From Verticillium longisporum (taxonomy: Eukaryota; Ascomycota; Sordariomycetes; Glomerellales; Plectosphaerellaceae): a DNA stretch of 64,000 nucleotides. The DNA is taken from assembly GCA_019188255.1 (NCBI GenBank), contig JAETXT010000006.1, positions 434,001 to 498,000 of the forward strand. The letters run 5' to 3'. Made by a program: the position numbers and the translations under genes. Of this stretch, positions 1 through 12,751 are shown piece by piece. Position 1 is the first letter of the stretch, and every line of letters starts with the position of its first letter. Under the pieces are notes generated by a model that worked only from the letters and a program-made list of their open reading frames with translations, searched no databases and was not told the origin of the DNA.

Positions 1-476
1 CGCCATGAGCTTGATCTTGGCACGCCTGTGAAGTGGATGTTAGGCTGGCTGAACTCACGACTCATAGGGGGGCACCCGAGAGGTAAATACCTGTTTTGAA
101 ACCAGATCTGCACCGACCTCTCGGTCATGTCAATCTCTTCAGCAATGCGGTCCCTGACCTGAGCCGTGGGCGTGGGGTTCTTGTTGAACTCCATCTCCAG
201 GGTGCCAAGTTGGTCCTGGGTGGCGCGCTGACGCTTCTGGTTCTTCTGCTGCTGTGTGAGGGTGCTCTTGCGCGGAGGGCGCCTGGACTGGCTTGGCTGG
301 CCGTTGCTGGCCGTCGAGGTCGAGGGCGATGGCGTTGAGTTCATCCTGACATTCGAGGCGGAGCCCGGCGTGCCGTGGTTGTCGAATGACTTGGAGAGGG
401 GCGTGGGACACGCGGGCGAGTCGGCGAGAGCAGATTGCTCTCGCTTGATCGGAGTGCCGATATCAACAGCCGCCAT
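1..476 (-). CDS. htf1: Homeobox transcription factor, Htf1/Hox2-like (5' part, runs off left edge)
   Basis: Two exons are visible: 91..476 (start ATG at 476-474) and 1..25, joined across a 65-nt GT..AG intron (26..90). The join is phase-exact and restores the homeodomain recognition helix WFQNRRAKIK. The first ~70 residues are Ser/Thr/Pro-rich and disordered. From about residue 71 a basic Gln-rich segment leads into the homeodomain (roughly 79-137, with [13 protein letters not shown] and [14 protein letters not shown]). This arrangement, with a [20 protein letters not shown] lead-in, resembles the filamentous-fungal regulator called Htf1 in Fusarium and Hox2 in Magnaporthe, which is needed for conidium formation on phialides. 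The C-terminal part lies outside the window. The family call rests on recall of the homeodomain and could be a close paralogue. Confidence 0.85.
   Translation of the reverse strand, partial: MAAVDIGTPIKREQSALADSPACPTPLSKSFDNHGTPGSASNVRMNSTPSPSTSTASNGQPSQSRRPPRKSTLTQQQKNQKRQRATQDQLGTLEMEFNKNPTPTAQVRDRIAEEIDMTERSVQIWFQNRYLPLGCPPMSREFSQPNIHFTGVPRSSSW
26..90 (-). other. Intron of the htf1-like gene
   Basis: Donor GTATTT at 90-85 and acceptor ACAG ending at 26. It splits an Arg codon (AG|G) inside the recognition helix and is 65 nt long. Splicing is required to read WFQNRRAKIK. Confidence 0.8.
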
Positions 477-3400
477 TGTGGCTGTCTGATGATGCGAAGG
501 GGTGGATGGAGTTCGCTCCGAAGCGTAAGAAAGTGGGAGGCGCGTTCGGTGGCCTTGCTTTGGGGAGTCGACTCGGTCCAAGACGCGTGTCAATCGTCCC
601 GTCGTGAGGCAAGTACGGCGTGTAGGCAGACGGATCAGTGAAGTGCCGTGTCGCCAGGAAAGGGGGGGATTGTATTGTCTCGTTATGTCGTCGTCGATGC
701 TGTCGATGTTGTTGGTTCTGAATAATATAGATGGATGCCGTAAGCTAGGGAAAGTAGTGAAAGTTTGGTAGACTAAGGAGTGCCGTCCTGGAGCGGGGTC
801 TGAAGAAGGGATTCGAGCGGACGTGGATCGATCAGGAGAGATCTTGGTTTGCGAGTTTGGTGGTTCGCGAAGAATGGATGGTTGCTAGCCGGAAAGGAAT
901 GTAATGGAGACCCGGAAAGGAGTGACGGGTTCCGGAATGGCAAGGCCGAATATCAAGAGAGTGACAGTGAAAAAGAAAAAGGAGCGACGAGGGAAGAGGG
1001 AGGGTTAAGTCGTGAACGACGAGGATGACGATGGAGATGGAGGCAAGAGAAGGGGGACGGGGCGAGGGGGATGGAGGTGGACGGGAGCAGGTGGAAAAGG
1101 GAAAAAGGAGACTGTGAGCGCGGGCACGGGGCGTGGTCGGTAGGGTAGACGGGGGGTGGGAAGGGTGGCACTACACCGCAGGACGGTCCACTGGGAACAC
1201 GCCTGCAGGCTGTACACCTTACAAGTAAGGTACGGGTGGGCTGGCCTAGCCTGGCAGTTCTGGTAGGCAGGTAGTCTGGGGACCTGAAAGGGGTGCGCTG
1301 CTGCTGGTACTGGTGCTGATGCTGCCCGCTGGTCTGGGTGCTCTGCTGGGTGCCGCGGGCTGGCGAGCTGGGTGGGTTGCAGACAGGAAGCTGCGGGTTG
1401 GGAAAACGGGCGGACACTGGACGGACAGGACGGAGTGGGCCACACCATCCAGGCATACCCTCACCCTAGCCCACCCACCCAATCCACATGCTGGCCAGCG
1501 ATTGGACGGCATCACGGGTACCTTACAGCGGTCCAGTGGTCCAGTGGACAGAGTGGGTTCTGATGCCGCCTGGCGCGCCCCTGGTCTGGGCTCGAGATGT
1601 TCCTGTTCCTGTGCCTGTTCCTGGCTCTGTTTTTCGTGCTGGACACCGTGAGTCCCCCCCCCTAGCCAGAAAGGGCCCCGTCCATCGTCCATCCCATTGT
1701 CCATCCTGGGTCTTGGACGGACCATTCTCACGACACTCGGGCGGGACACGACCAGGGCAGCGTCCACTCACTGTCGGCCTCCATGCGACAAGGTGGATCC
1801 TTTTGGTTCATCGCTCGCGCCTCCCCCATCCTAAGCGTTTGGCCGGAGTCCCTTCCCCCCCATCGCGCTTTGCTTTCTCTGCGACGCTGCCCACCAACAG
1901 GAAGGACCAACAAGCGTCGGGAGGCACTCTGGGACGCCCAGAGAAGCAGTAACTGATGACGGTACCTTCCTTCCCTTTGGGAGATAGGTACCTTGGTCGA
2001 TGATGACGGCTTACCACTTCCTGTTCCTTCCGCATCCTCATTGCTCACTCAACCCCTCAATCCTGTTGCGATAAATAGCATCACTCGTCGACAACGGCCT
2101 GCCAAGTCGGGTTCCAAAAGTGGTGTGGTTCCAACAACATTCGACGACGTGATTCGAGGAATCTGCATCATCCCTTCTTCCAACTCGGCTTCCCCCATGT
2201 GCTCGGGCTGGGGAAGTTCACACTCTATCATCCCATCGTTAGCAGACAGATAGACAGAGTTTTGGACCTCAATTGGACCCCAGCAGCCCCCACCCGACTG
2301 ACACTGACACCAAAACTGACACCAACACCGCTCTTCCTCTGATCATTTCCTCATCCTGTCTGCTTCACCACAAACTTCCTGGTCTGTCTCCCACCGGGCA
2401 CTCTCGCCGAGGACCCCTCCTCGATTCGCGTCCACACCAAGCCGCCGCCCACCTTCGCTCGCCATGAACGGCAGGCGCGCAGTGCGTGGTTTGCTGCGAC
2501 ATCGAAGACCCATGGTGAGTGGCCAATGATGCTTGCGGCCGGGACTGGATCGCTGGATCATGTGGAACAACCCTCCGCAGGACAACCCCTGTTCTCAGAG
2601 GGGCCGGGAGGGGGGCCAAGAGGACAGACAAGACACAACAGAGCGGTGTCGCGCTGTACTGCTCGAGTACCTCGCACCACATCACGACCAGGGACGCTGT
2701 CATGCACAGAGCCGCTGGACGACCCCACGTCTCAAACGGGGCAGCATCTCTGCGACAAGTCTCTCCAGTATACATTTCGCCCGACAAGCCAAACGGAGTC
2801 GGCAGGGAAGACAGCACAATACACGGAGGGACAACCCACTCCGTCTGCGAAAACGTATGAAGAACAGTGTATGTCGGTCGCTTACAGCCAGTCTGGGCAG
2901 ACGACGTGAACAAATGGAATTGAGTCAAAGTCCAGATACCCCTGTCCAGGCCGTCTGGCGGCGTCCCTCGCCTTTTTGGGGTTCGCGGGCCTTTGCTGAC
3001 GCTTGTTGATTGTTGTCATGCAGGCCAATCCCTCGCACTGTCCTTGCAAGCTCAGGCTTCTTCTGTACTTGTTCACGACGATCCAACATCCCTGTCGGCT
3101 TTTCTTCCTGTCGCACGACCACGAGCATCCGCCCGTCCGCCCCTTCTCCTCCACTGTCCACCATTCGTCGCATGCTACTGTCTCAACCGTCAACGAACCC
3201 AGCCGGTCGTACTCTGGATCTCTGGGTACACCTACAGATGCCCCATGTCTCGCGGCCTCATGCGAGCCATTGTGGCTTTATCTGAGTCTGGTCGTGTGTC
3301 TGTCTTTATGGGTCGTTGGGAACGATCTCGGGGCATTCGAACAGGTCCAACAGACTCAACAACTCTGGCGGCAAGACGCGATCGTCGCATCCACAAGGTC

Positions 3401-6400
3401 GTAGCGATGGTGTTGTGGCAAACCACAAGAGCCTCCTTGTCGTGACCAGGGGGTGGACAAGCTGCAGAATTGCACCTGGTCATGCGCCCGCTCCAGACCA
3501 ACGCCTATCTAAACTTGCGCATTCGGTCTCTACCCCTCGTTCGTACGTGCTACACGTACAAACAACGAAAGATGGCTTGAGAGAGAACGGCCACTTTGCG
3601 TTCAACTGCGGACCTGTTCTGGTCTCTTCCGTCCCACGCGCGTGCCGACGCAAACGCCTCTCACTTTCCTCAGCCTTGCTTCTATCACAGAGTCTGACAT
3701 GACAGCTGGGTCCGCCGAAAGACACCATGGGTGGGCTCCAGGGTCGACGGGTTTTGCGCTGTTAGCTCCAGATGGGGGCTTTTGCACGGCCGGTCTCACG
3801 CACGCGGCACGAAGGCTATTGAGGGCTTCAAGAGACCTCTCTATGCCGATTGGTATTTCAGCTGTGCCTCCGAGCAGTTCGTCCCCACTAACTAGTCTTA
3901 CCTCTCCCTCCGGATCTGACAAACGCCGCTCAACGCTCGGGACTCTCCTCACAGCGCGCCTCCCCTGATTCAGCTCTTCAGCGACTCTCTATAGTTCGAA
4001 TCCACAGAGTCTGTCACAAAGGACGGAGTAAGCCGCCCCGGACCCAAGCTATTCTTCCTCGGCCAGACTACCCGTGATTTTTCTTTTACCAGCCCATGGC
4101 AAGACTGGTGGAGAGCCAGCCGCATTTTCTTTGATGCCAAGCTTTTCGATTACCAGTCCGCCTCACTGCTCCGATCTGAACGCACCAAGAGGCAGATCCA
4201 GCCTTCAACAGCTACTTCCATTTACCTGTTGGCACGACTTGCTCTGTGGATCAGTATTCGTGTCTGGCATAGGACAACGAGCGTTCGAGGCATTGCCATT
4301 CAACCCACACCGCACATCATTCTGTTTCGGGACCTTGACCAAAAACAATGGCCCATGTCTGCACATTGTGTATATCGCAGATTTGCCGGAATAGTTGCGA
4401 GGGAATGGCTGGGTTCTCGGACAATGGCCTGCCGTCATAAATCTGACGATAGCTTCTCACTCAAGTCTGCAGCCACGGTTGGCGACAGACAGGGAGGCCA
4501 TACGAGTTAAGAGGCTGTTTCCGTCTATTCTGCTTGGCCCTGAGACGGTCACACGGCTGGCGCGCCATAGCGCAGTGTGTTCCTGCAGAAGCGTCATGCA
4601 GCTAAACCGACCGCGCCTTGGACGCGAGAACCACCAGCTCTGCGGGCGGGTAGGCGCTAACCTCTTTAACCATGACCTCACCCCGACATCCCCGTCGCGT
4701 CCAGAACGCGCCGTGGGACAACCCATCGCAATGGCCCAGATCATGTCTTGAAGCCGCCAGCATTGGGGCTCTGAAGTATGTAAGGGGTGGGTGCGGAAAA
4801 GAATTGTTGTGAGCCGGACGGCATCGAACGGCATGCAGGTTTGGCGGGTCTGATCTGACTTGCCATTTACCGCCGACTCGGCGCGCCCCCAAAATACATC
4901 TGGCCGACAGCAAGCGGCTGGACCAGCTGAGGCTCTTGGCATTAGCGCTGTCAAGACGCCGTCGCGGGCTTTGTTCACGTCGGTCCAGATTCCCTCAGTT
5001 GGCCACGTTTTTGCAGGAAATGCCACTCAGGAGCGCGCGCCACGTTTGTCTGCAAGTTTTCCCACAATTTCACCAGTGTCGGTGGCTCCCAAAAGGACCA
5101 GGAAACACAAGTCATCTCGGAGGGAACACTTGGCCGCTCGATCCGCGATGGCATCGAGACACTAAGGCCCAGTGCTGGACGTCGTCACTAACACGTAGGA
5201 GGAGGAGCAAGGAACGGAAAACTCGTCACACATGAGCACGAGACCGCGCGAGAAACGGCTGGCGACAAGAAGGGAAACAGTGTTTTAAATGATCAACACA
5301 CACTGTCTCCGTGTCTCCGCTTTACCCCTGAACCTTCTGGGTCTATCCCAGTACATGGCAGCATCGGCTTGTAGCCTCTCTGAGCCAGCCAATGCAACAT
5401 CAAGTGGCGCTTGCGAGCCACTACGGCTGCCACGCTGACTATGCAGCCGTGGCTTGAATACGCCCGAGATGGTCTAGCTTGTGATCACGAACCTGGCTGC
5501 CCCCCGCCCACCGCTTCATCCGATCGAGTGGGTGAGGGACGCCTCTCTTCTCTCCTTGTCTCGTACCGTTCTGACTGACCGGCTCTGTCTAGCCATCTCT
5601 GACCCCCCTTGCTCTGGTGCTCCATTATTCTGACGTTCATGTCCATCCGTCGCTGTCAGTAATTGTTTGTACTCATGGCCACCAGCGGGAATATGGATCA
5701 GATTGTCGTCTCATGGCTCACAGGGTGAGAATCCAGCGATGGGGCCATTGGGTCCTATCAGGGTATCATTGTCTGTCGATCCGGAATACCGTCGGCTGTC
5801 TTTGGCTCGATGAGGTTGATCGGACACTGACTCGTTCGTTCGGTGAAGGGCAGGCCCATTGCTGATCCTAGCCAGCGCCGGCTAGGGGTGTTTGTTTCTG
5901 AGGGACCTTCAACAATGCGACCTCGCGTTGTTCGTCCAGCGTGTACCTCACGAAGCTGCAACCCCTTTTCACACAATGTCTTGGCGTTCAGGCGTTCAGG
6001 CGTCCAGCCCACATGGCCTGGGCTCGAACCTACACCAGACCACACAGCGCGTCTGATCTCGGACGAACTATTTGGCTGACCATCGATCCCCGAGCTGCAA
6101 GCAAAATCCTGGTGGCAGTTGTTCTCGGCAGGCAGGACATGTTCGTTGCGACTCTGAGCCAAGCCTACGTAACTGTTTGATCTAGCATGGAATTTTGAGC
6201 CGCCCGTCTTGACTCAAGACAGTGGAAGATCATGGCGTATTTTCCTTGACTGGGGAATCTGATGTGCTTCACACCGCTCGACTGCAGTCGCCCCAAGTCT
6301 ACTAAAAACAGCACCCTGCTTACTGTACAGTACAAGCATATTAGACTAGCCAGCTTGGGGACTTCTGCCGGGCCTTCAAACTACCGCCGCAGCATGGACA

Positions 6401-8441
6401 AGCAGTCTCAGCTGAACCAATGAACAAGTGTAAGCGTCGTCCTGGTGCATGAATGATCATCGTCGAAAACTCTAGAATACCGCGCGCCCGCTCCTGGATA
6501 TACGTCAGATCTATCAATCCCGCCCCAAACTCGAAGATCTCTTCACGCTGGCATGTGCGGCGATTGGATATAAGCCGCAAAAAGGATGGTTCCACAGAGC
6601 TTCCGTGGCGCCTCTGGGGGTAGGAGGGCCAGATCGCCTGGGAAGAGGCTTCGGAAAATACTGGGCCGAGTGCGTACTTCCGACATTTACGGCAATGGTG
6701 AATTCGTCTGATGTTGTCCCCTGGCCATTTCTGGAGCTGCAGGCGTCGGTCAGAGCATTCCCGAACAGTGCTGCTGAAACGTCAACAAGCCATGGCCCCG
6801 CACGGCTCTTCCCAGCAAGCCACGACGATGCTCTCAATCGTTCCCACGCCGGCAGATCCCAGGGATGCCGTCGGGACCGTTATGCGCTTTAGACCAGCTG
6901 CTCACCCATGCTATTCATGGCCGCACCAGAGCATCAAGCGTCCCGAAATGGATGTCATGATAGCCTTGCCGGGCACGCATTAGGTGTCGGGCCCGCGCAT
7001 CGGCAGGCTGTGTAGTTCGGCTGCGACGACCATCGAAAGCAAAAACCCTAGTCGGGCTCCGGGATCCACGCCGCCCGTTCGTCTGGTGTCGTGTCCCGAG
7101 TATGCGACGCTGGTTTAGCGAGAGGGCTCTACTGGGATGACAATGGGATCCGCGAGCCGCGTGCTTGGGCACCAGTGTCAGGATGTCTGGGGAATATGGG
7201 TGACGCATTCGGGAACACCCAGCGTTGCATATTGGTCATTTCTAGCGATTTCCTTCAGTTGGTCTGAGCAGGTGGGTTTTCGTGTTCACGGGTTCTTACT
7301 GGTATGAAGTGGTGGGGTCGATGGGCGAGGTCTCGGTCTCGGATCAGTTCGCCCGAGTGGTGGTTGCGCTGTGGTAGAGGCTGACCTCGAAGTGACCGGG
7401 CCCAGGTTTGCTTGTGCGTGGTGTCATGGAGGTGTCATGGGCTCACGGGGATTCGAGGGCGTCGTGGGTTGCTGTGAGATGGATGTCGAGATACGCCATG
7501 CTTGGTCAGAGGATGTCGAGATACGCCGTTAGTTTTGCGTCTTTGCATGATTTTTAGAGAATATAGGGAGCCGCTGAATTATTCCACAGTAAGCAAATAA
7601 CAGGTTGATCATAGGGGCCATGAGGGCATACAGCACGTCCCATGTCAGCACTTGTGAAGGAGCGCGTTGTCATTTCTACAGAACCGCCTTGCGTAGTAGA
7701 CATTGTGCAATACAATAATCAGGTTTCGCCAAGGATACGAACTGGAGGCCATCTCGTGTGTATGGTATACCATGTGCTGCCGTTCGCCGCAAGAGCCACG
7801 ACAAATACCCCCGCCGTCATCCGCGTTTCTTCCATGGTAAGAGAACCGCTTGTTCGGTTGTTTGACTCGGGTTGAGAAATCGAGTACCACATATGTTCAA
7901 CATTGTGTGTTACCACGTCCAGTGAATACGAAGATGGAAACACGCAGGCCGCATGTCCTTTTCTGTGGTTGCTGATCTTCGTCCCAAGCTTCATGGCCGC
8001 CTGGCAGTACGAAACATGGCCGGAAGAGGATGCAGTTGCGCAACATGTTTATACTGCGCAGGTATTCAAGCCATGCGATCTGGGCCGCGAGGGAACTCGC
8101 CGAGATGTGGGCCAGGCTGGACAGTCTACGGAGCACCGCGAACCATGTTCGTCTCTTGACCTGCGACGCATTGTCACCAACAGCTCAGTCGAGTCATCAC
8201 ATTTTCGGAAGCCGAAAGTGGTGCCTATATGGGGAAGCTGGAGCAACTGGGTAGAGAAGAATAGTCAGTCATTCGAGGCAAATCCATGCATCGCCCGCTG
8301 ACATCAGCGGCTGAACGTGAGTAACACCATCACTTCTTCAACAGTGTGCGGCCCGAAACTCATCATAAAGAAAATATGCCCTATGTGTCGATTACTCTCT
8401 TGACTACTACACGTCGACCAGCCGGACACTGCCACTCGACG
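477..8441. other. Long gene-poor interval upstream of htf1
   Basis: About 8 kb between the htf1 start and the 3' end of the channel gene. No open frame here looks like protein: several frames are open together, composition is low-complexity (Ser/Pro/Arg-rich) and no motif is recognised. Parts such as 2290-2460 are pyrimidine-rich like fungal leaders. A possible start with a GTGAGT donor occurs at 2464-2514, but the downstream reading frame is not convincing. Long upstream regions are common for developmental regulators, so this may be the htf1 promoter and leader; alternatively it holds non-coding RNA or decayed DNA. Confidence 0.5.
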
Positions 8442-10662
8442 TTATGCATCCTTGAGATCGCTCGAGTCCGCGCCCCTCGCTCTCCACCGCACGGCGCCCT
8501 GTCCCGAGCTGCCTGCCAGCAACGCATACTCGTCCACAACATCCATCCTCTCAATGGCGTCGCACACGTCCGGTGGCGGCGCCATCTTGAAGACGGCCTG
8601 GACGTCGCCCTGCGGCGACAGCCCCGCCAGCCTCCAGTTGACGAGCCAGGCCTGGGCCGGCCCCCGGGCGGGGAAGAAGCGCCTCTCGTAGAGGGCGATG
8701 AGCAGCAGCGTCGGCGCGTTGACGGTCCTCACGAGCGCGACGTGCACGTCGTGGAAGCGCCGCGGGGAGACGACCATCTTGAGCGGCAGCAGCACGAGGA
8801 GGGCGAGGACGTTGCACGCGGGTGGGTAGGCGAATATGGCGTCGCTCTTGACGCCCTCGAACGTGAGGACGGTGCGGCGGAACTGAATCTCGGCTGCCTC
8901 GTCGGCGATAATCTTGGAGAAGGTGTTCGTCAACATGGCGACGAGGATGGTCAGGAAGAGGGTATTGCCGAGAAAGGCAAAGGCGATCATGAGGGCCGGG
9001 CCGAGGATGAGGTGAAAGTCGACGGACTGGTCAACGCCCGTACCGTCGAGGCCGAACCAGATCCAGAGCATCCACTTGCCGGTCGTGGCCCAGCTCGGTG
9101 TCACGCTGCTGTTGTCATTGGCGTCAATGAGCCACTGCATGGCGAGGAGGAAGCCTGTGAAGCACCAGAGCGCGAGAAAGGTGAGAAGCGTAAAGTCCTT
9201 CATCATGGCATGCAGAGAGATGAAGACGATATTGTCGGGCATGAGATTGAAGGCGAGACGCGTGAGCAGCACGGGAGCTGCAATGCAAAGAAGCTTGAGT
9301 CCCAGACCATCGGGGAACGTCCCGACCGAAGCATCGTAGATGCGACCGAGGAGGTAGGCGAAGAAGACACAGGTGAAGGACATGTCGAGGAAGGACCACA
9401 ATGCCTGCGAGTGGACTTCCCATCCATGCTCGATGATGGCAGCGAATTCCGCGAGGACCCAGCCTGTGGTCCAGACGACGAAAAGCAGCTCAAATGTCTC
9501 GTTGCGGCTGTTGCGGTATGTCATGGTGAGGACATAGAGAACGACGAGGATGACAAAGTGGACGAATTCGATGGCGTTGCGGTTTCGCGGCACAATGAGA
9601 CGGCGGTGGTTAAGCACAGGTGCTTTGCGCGGGTCGTAGAGGGCGATGGGTTGGTGGCGATGATAGCGGTCGGGCATTATGTCGAGAAAGGAGTTCGGCG
9701 TGTAGACGATGCGGCCTTCGTAGACGGCATTGACAACACGGCGACAGGCAGGAGAGTTGATGAAGAACTTGCTCTCGGAGACGATGGCGAGCTCGAGGGC
9801 CGTCAGGCGGCGGCCGCAGTCGTCGTCGGCAGTCTGGTCCTGGACCGGCCACTGGAGTTTGCGCCCCTCGGACTGGACAGCAGTTGGGGCCCCGTGGAAG
9901 GGATCAAAGCCTTCGACTAGAACATGAGAGAGCAGAAGGAGGCCCTGGGGCCGGGATTGGCCTCATGGAAGCGGCGAAGGACCTGGGTGGCTGCAAGTTC
10001 GCAGAGTGTCGACCTTGCGAGGTTGATGGTCTGGTCTAGAGTCCTGGTCTGCTCGCGGAGGAACTGCACGCGGTTGGCGAGCAGGGCGTAGACTGTGTGT
10101 TCGTGTCAGTCTCTTGGTGGTCCATGGGTGAGGAGTAGAGGCTGGCTGCGCACCAGTTGAAATGTTGCTGGGGTCGTACAGCTTGTCCACCAAGGGCCTC
10201 ACGACAACCGAGTTGACTCTGGGGTCCTTCAACTGTTCTCGAGAAAATTCATCATCTATGCGACGGTCAGTTATGTTGGGGACAGTATTTAGTGTTGCCT
10301 TGACCAGCTCACCTTGTATACTGGCAATGATCAATCTCCGGACTCTGCCTCGGGTTAGCACAGCGTATGGCTATTATCCACCTCGGGTGGCCTCACCGGT
10401 GAATTGTCATGTACACAGGCAGGCCTGCGAGGGCTTCGGCTCGCTTCTCGTCGTCTGCTTCAAGCTCCTCTACCAGACAGGCCTCGGTCTCGGAGCGGCT
10501 GTCACCGGCATCATCGTCATTGTCATCGAGCACGCCGCGGCTCCTCCAGGCGTCGTTGGCTCGGTCCATCCGGGACTGCAGCGTCTGTCTCTTGGACAGC
10601 GGCAGCGACAGCGACAGCGCAGGCACAGGTCGTCTTCGCAACAGCGAGCAGGTTGAGGTCAT
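8442..10662 (-). CDS. yvc1: Yvc1/TRPY-type cation channel, one frameshift
   Basis: Probable vacuolar non-selective cation channel (calcium release), similar to yeast Yvc1. Exons on the minus strand: 10397..10662, 10313..10344, 10154..10255 and 8442..10092, with phase-exact introns between. The acidic N-terminus precedes the family-typical GLPVYMTIHR, then PRVNSVVVRPLVDKLYDP, then the linker LRRFHEANPGP. The C-terminal ~400 residues hold several hydrophobic helices, including WMLWIWFGLDGTG and LFLTILVAMLTNTFSKI, which fits a pore-region/S6 arrangement. At the four-base C run (minus strand, 9950-9947) the frame slips: NPGP is followed by GLLLLSHVLVEGF only if one C is added. With that base the model is 2052 nt, 683 residues. 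Either a sequence error or a real null allele. The ATG at 10662 is the first in frame; further 5' exons cannot be excluded. Confidence 0.8.
9947..9950 (-). other. Frameshift site in the Yvc1-like gene
   Basis: Minus strand reads GGCCCCAGGG. The conserved peptide NPGPQGLLLL needs five C; only four are present, so translation ends about 15 codons later. No intron of plausible length spans it: the only GT..AG option is 38 nt and deletes the conserved LRRFHE segment. Confidence 0.75.
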
Positions 10663-11626
10663 AAGCACGGGGTCAAGGCATCGAGTTCATCAGCATGGGG
10701 GGCTTTTGCGAGGTCAAGACACGCGAGGGACGAAGCGTCGTTTGCGGAAATCAGAGGTCGAAACTATTGCCTCGAGATTGCCTTACGTGAACAGAGTCGT
10801 GATGGGTGGGGACCACGACGGACACCCTGGAACGTTGGCAGGGAAAAGGGGCTTGGTCCGAATTACCTAATGCCTTCGCTTGCCAAGAGGCGAAATGGAT
10901 ACCCTTTGCGAGCCTTGACGAGACACACGGCTCGCAATACGTATGCGCCGGAGGCATCGTGGCACTGATTTTGATTGTGAAGGTGCCCGTGGCATTTCCC
11001 ATTGTCACAGCTCAGTTGGACGGTCAAACAGGCCAAAGGTTTGGCGACTGATGAGGATGGCGTCCGTGAGATGTTCACATTCGTGCGGATACGGTTTGAT
11101 ATTGATGCCGGCATGAGGAGCTTGCATGCTTATGCAGACTCCACTGCACTTTCGAGTACATGTAGAGGCGTGTTGGTGGACAACTTGACTCGTTTCCGTA
11201 GTTTGCGGGATTGACCATCGTGCTGGGCCAGTCTGTGGTATGTATATGTATCTCGACACGGGAACCCTTTGGAAGAGTGAGAACTCGAGCTCCGGATGCT
11301 CTCTTGCTTGCTCATGTGACACGACTGGATGCACTCCATGTTGGTTGTGGCATGCCTTGGTCAGGAATGGCACATGTTCAGTCGGCCGTGAGTCTGAGGC
11401 CATCTCGTGGCAGCACCAGATGTTTGGCCTCAGTGTACGTACCTTCTGCTCATTGCACCTGCCCTGCCTTGTAGGTAGGTAGGCGAGGGAAGTGGGTAGG
11501 GCCCTGAGGCAGGCGCAAACGAGGGAGGGACGGCAGGTACGCACTCACTCCTCAGGCAGCAGGCAGGGGCTCCACACTGGCTGATTGCACGCCGTTTCTG
11601 CCAATTCTGACCGCCCCCACAAAATC

Positions 11627-11634
11627 TATATAAG
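11627..11634 (+). promoter_or_regulatory. TATA box-like element
   Basis: TATATAAG, followed at ~25-60 nt by CT-rich sequence (CTTGTCTGTTTCCCTCTTCT) that resembles a fungal transcription start region. Sequence pattern only. Confidence 0.35.
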
Positions 11635-11733
11635 GCCATCGGGTCGCCCGCCTCTTGTCTGTTTCCCTCTTCTCTTCTTCATACTTACCTTGTTCAGTCT
11701 TGGGAGGCTCATGCATCTCTCAAGGCAAAAAGG

Positions 11734-11889
11734 ATGACCTACATTGCACACCGTGGAGTCGGCCTTTTTCGATTGTCCTTCGGGGCCGTCGTGGGCGGAA
11801 TTTTTGATTTACAAACACTCTTTTTCATTGCTTTCCTGTGCGCAGGGCTGCGAAGAAGGAGATCTGATTTAACACCTCCTGCATTTTGA
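11734..11889 (+). CDS. Candidate small ORF, hydrophobic, 51 residues
   Basis: ATG at 11734 opens a 51-codon frame ending TGA at 11889. It has a hydrophobic centre (GLFRLSFGAVVGGIF and TLFFIAFLCAGL) and a basic RRRR stretch, so a membrane peptide is possible. A nine-codon upstream ORF starts at 11711 and its TGA overlaps this ATG (ATGA at 11734-11737). A TATA-like box lies about 100 nt upstream. No homologue is recognised and the frame is short enough to be chance. Confidence 0.2.
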   Translation: MTYIAHRGVGLFRLSFGAVVGGIFDLQTLFFIAFLCAGLRRRRSDLTPPAF

Positions 11890-12751
11890 TATCCAAGATG
11901 AGATATCCACGATACTCCCAATGTATTCATACCACAGCCATTTCGCAAGACTCGTGACTCGATTGCTCGCCTGCCTGTGATGAACAACAAACGGACGCAT
12001 GCCTCAAGTCTCAGGTCCACAGACCCACGCGTTGTCGGCCTCACTAGCCACAGGGGTGATTTCTCAATAGGCTTCAAGTCTCAACGAAATATCACTTGCT
12101 GTTTCAACACAACTTAAGCAGGTCCTTCGGTATCTGGTTGTATTCAGACGTTTCTTCTACTAGTCCCTCAAATCTAAACTCATGCTGCATCCCTCTATTC
12201 GCATGCGCATCTTGCCATCGAGCTGCAGGTTACATTCCCTTGTGATGCTGTTGAACACCGTGTACAAAGAGAATCTGGAGCATTTTGATCAGCTTGTACT
12301 TCTTCAACATCTTGCCTCGCATCACACAACCCTCATCTCTCCAAGTCATCAGGGCAGTGAATCAAGCGGACAATCCATGTATGGCAAGGAGCAGGATCAA
12401 GTCAGAAGTGAATGCGAAGTCACGTGCTGCAGGCACCTGCCCATGTCCATGGTCAGGAAGGGGCATATGGCATCGAGATAGTCCTCCACCTACGAGGGTG
12501 TGGTGCAACTCTTGATCACGGGGTTGAATCCCGGGGTACTAAGTCGCCTTTGAACACTTTGCAGGTTCACGTTTTCTTGTCCTGCCAGAATTCGGGGCAG
12601 AGCAAAACTTGCCTGGACGCTTGCCCATTTTGGCATCTTGCTGGCGCATGGCAATGCGAACGCACACTTGTCAACGTCCCCAGACGAAGGCTGCCAACGA
12701 CTCACCACTGGCCTACATAGAATCTAGTCAGTACCTCTGGCTGCGAGCACT

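Larger units (their letters stand above)
10663..12751. other. Intergenic region upstream of the channel gene
   Basis: No protein-like long frame. It holds AGGTAGGT-type motifs near 11470-11490, a TATA-like sequence at 11627 followed by a pyrimidine-rich stretch, and a candidate 51-codon frame (listed separately). Confidence 0.5.

Noticed and set aside
2464..3009. Possible two-exon plus-strand gene (ATG at 2464, GTGAGT donor, acceptor near 2580)
   Set aside because: The splice signals are acceptable, but the spliced product is Arg-rich, unrecognisable and typical of random GC-rich frames.
6010..6090. B-box-like GGTTCGAGCCC on the minus strand
   Set aside because: The T-stem does not pair and no A-box lies upstream.
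8346..9920. 524-codon plus-strand open frame
   Set aside because: It is the antisense shadow of the Yvc1-like gene, whose minus-strand frame has membrane helices and conserved motifs; the plus translation is acidic low-complexity sequence.
9903..9965. Short intron to explain the Yvc1 frame change
   Set aside because: The only GT..AG option is 38 nt and would delete the conserved LRRFHE segment.
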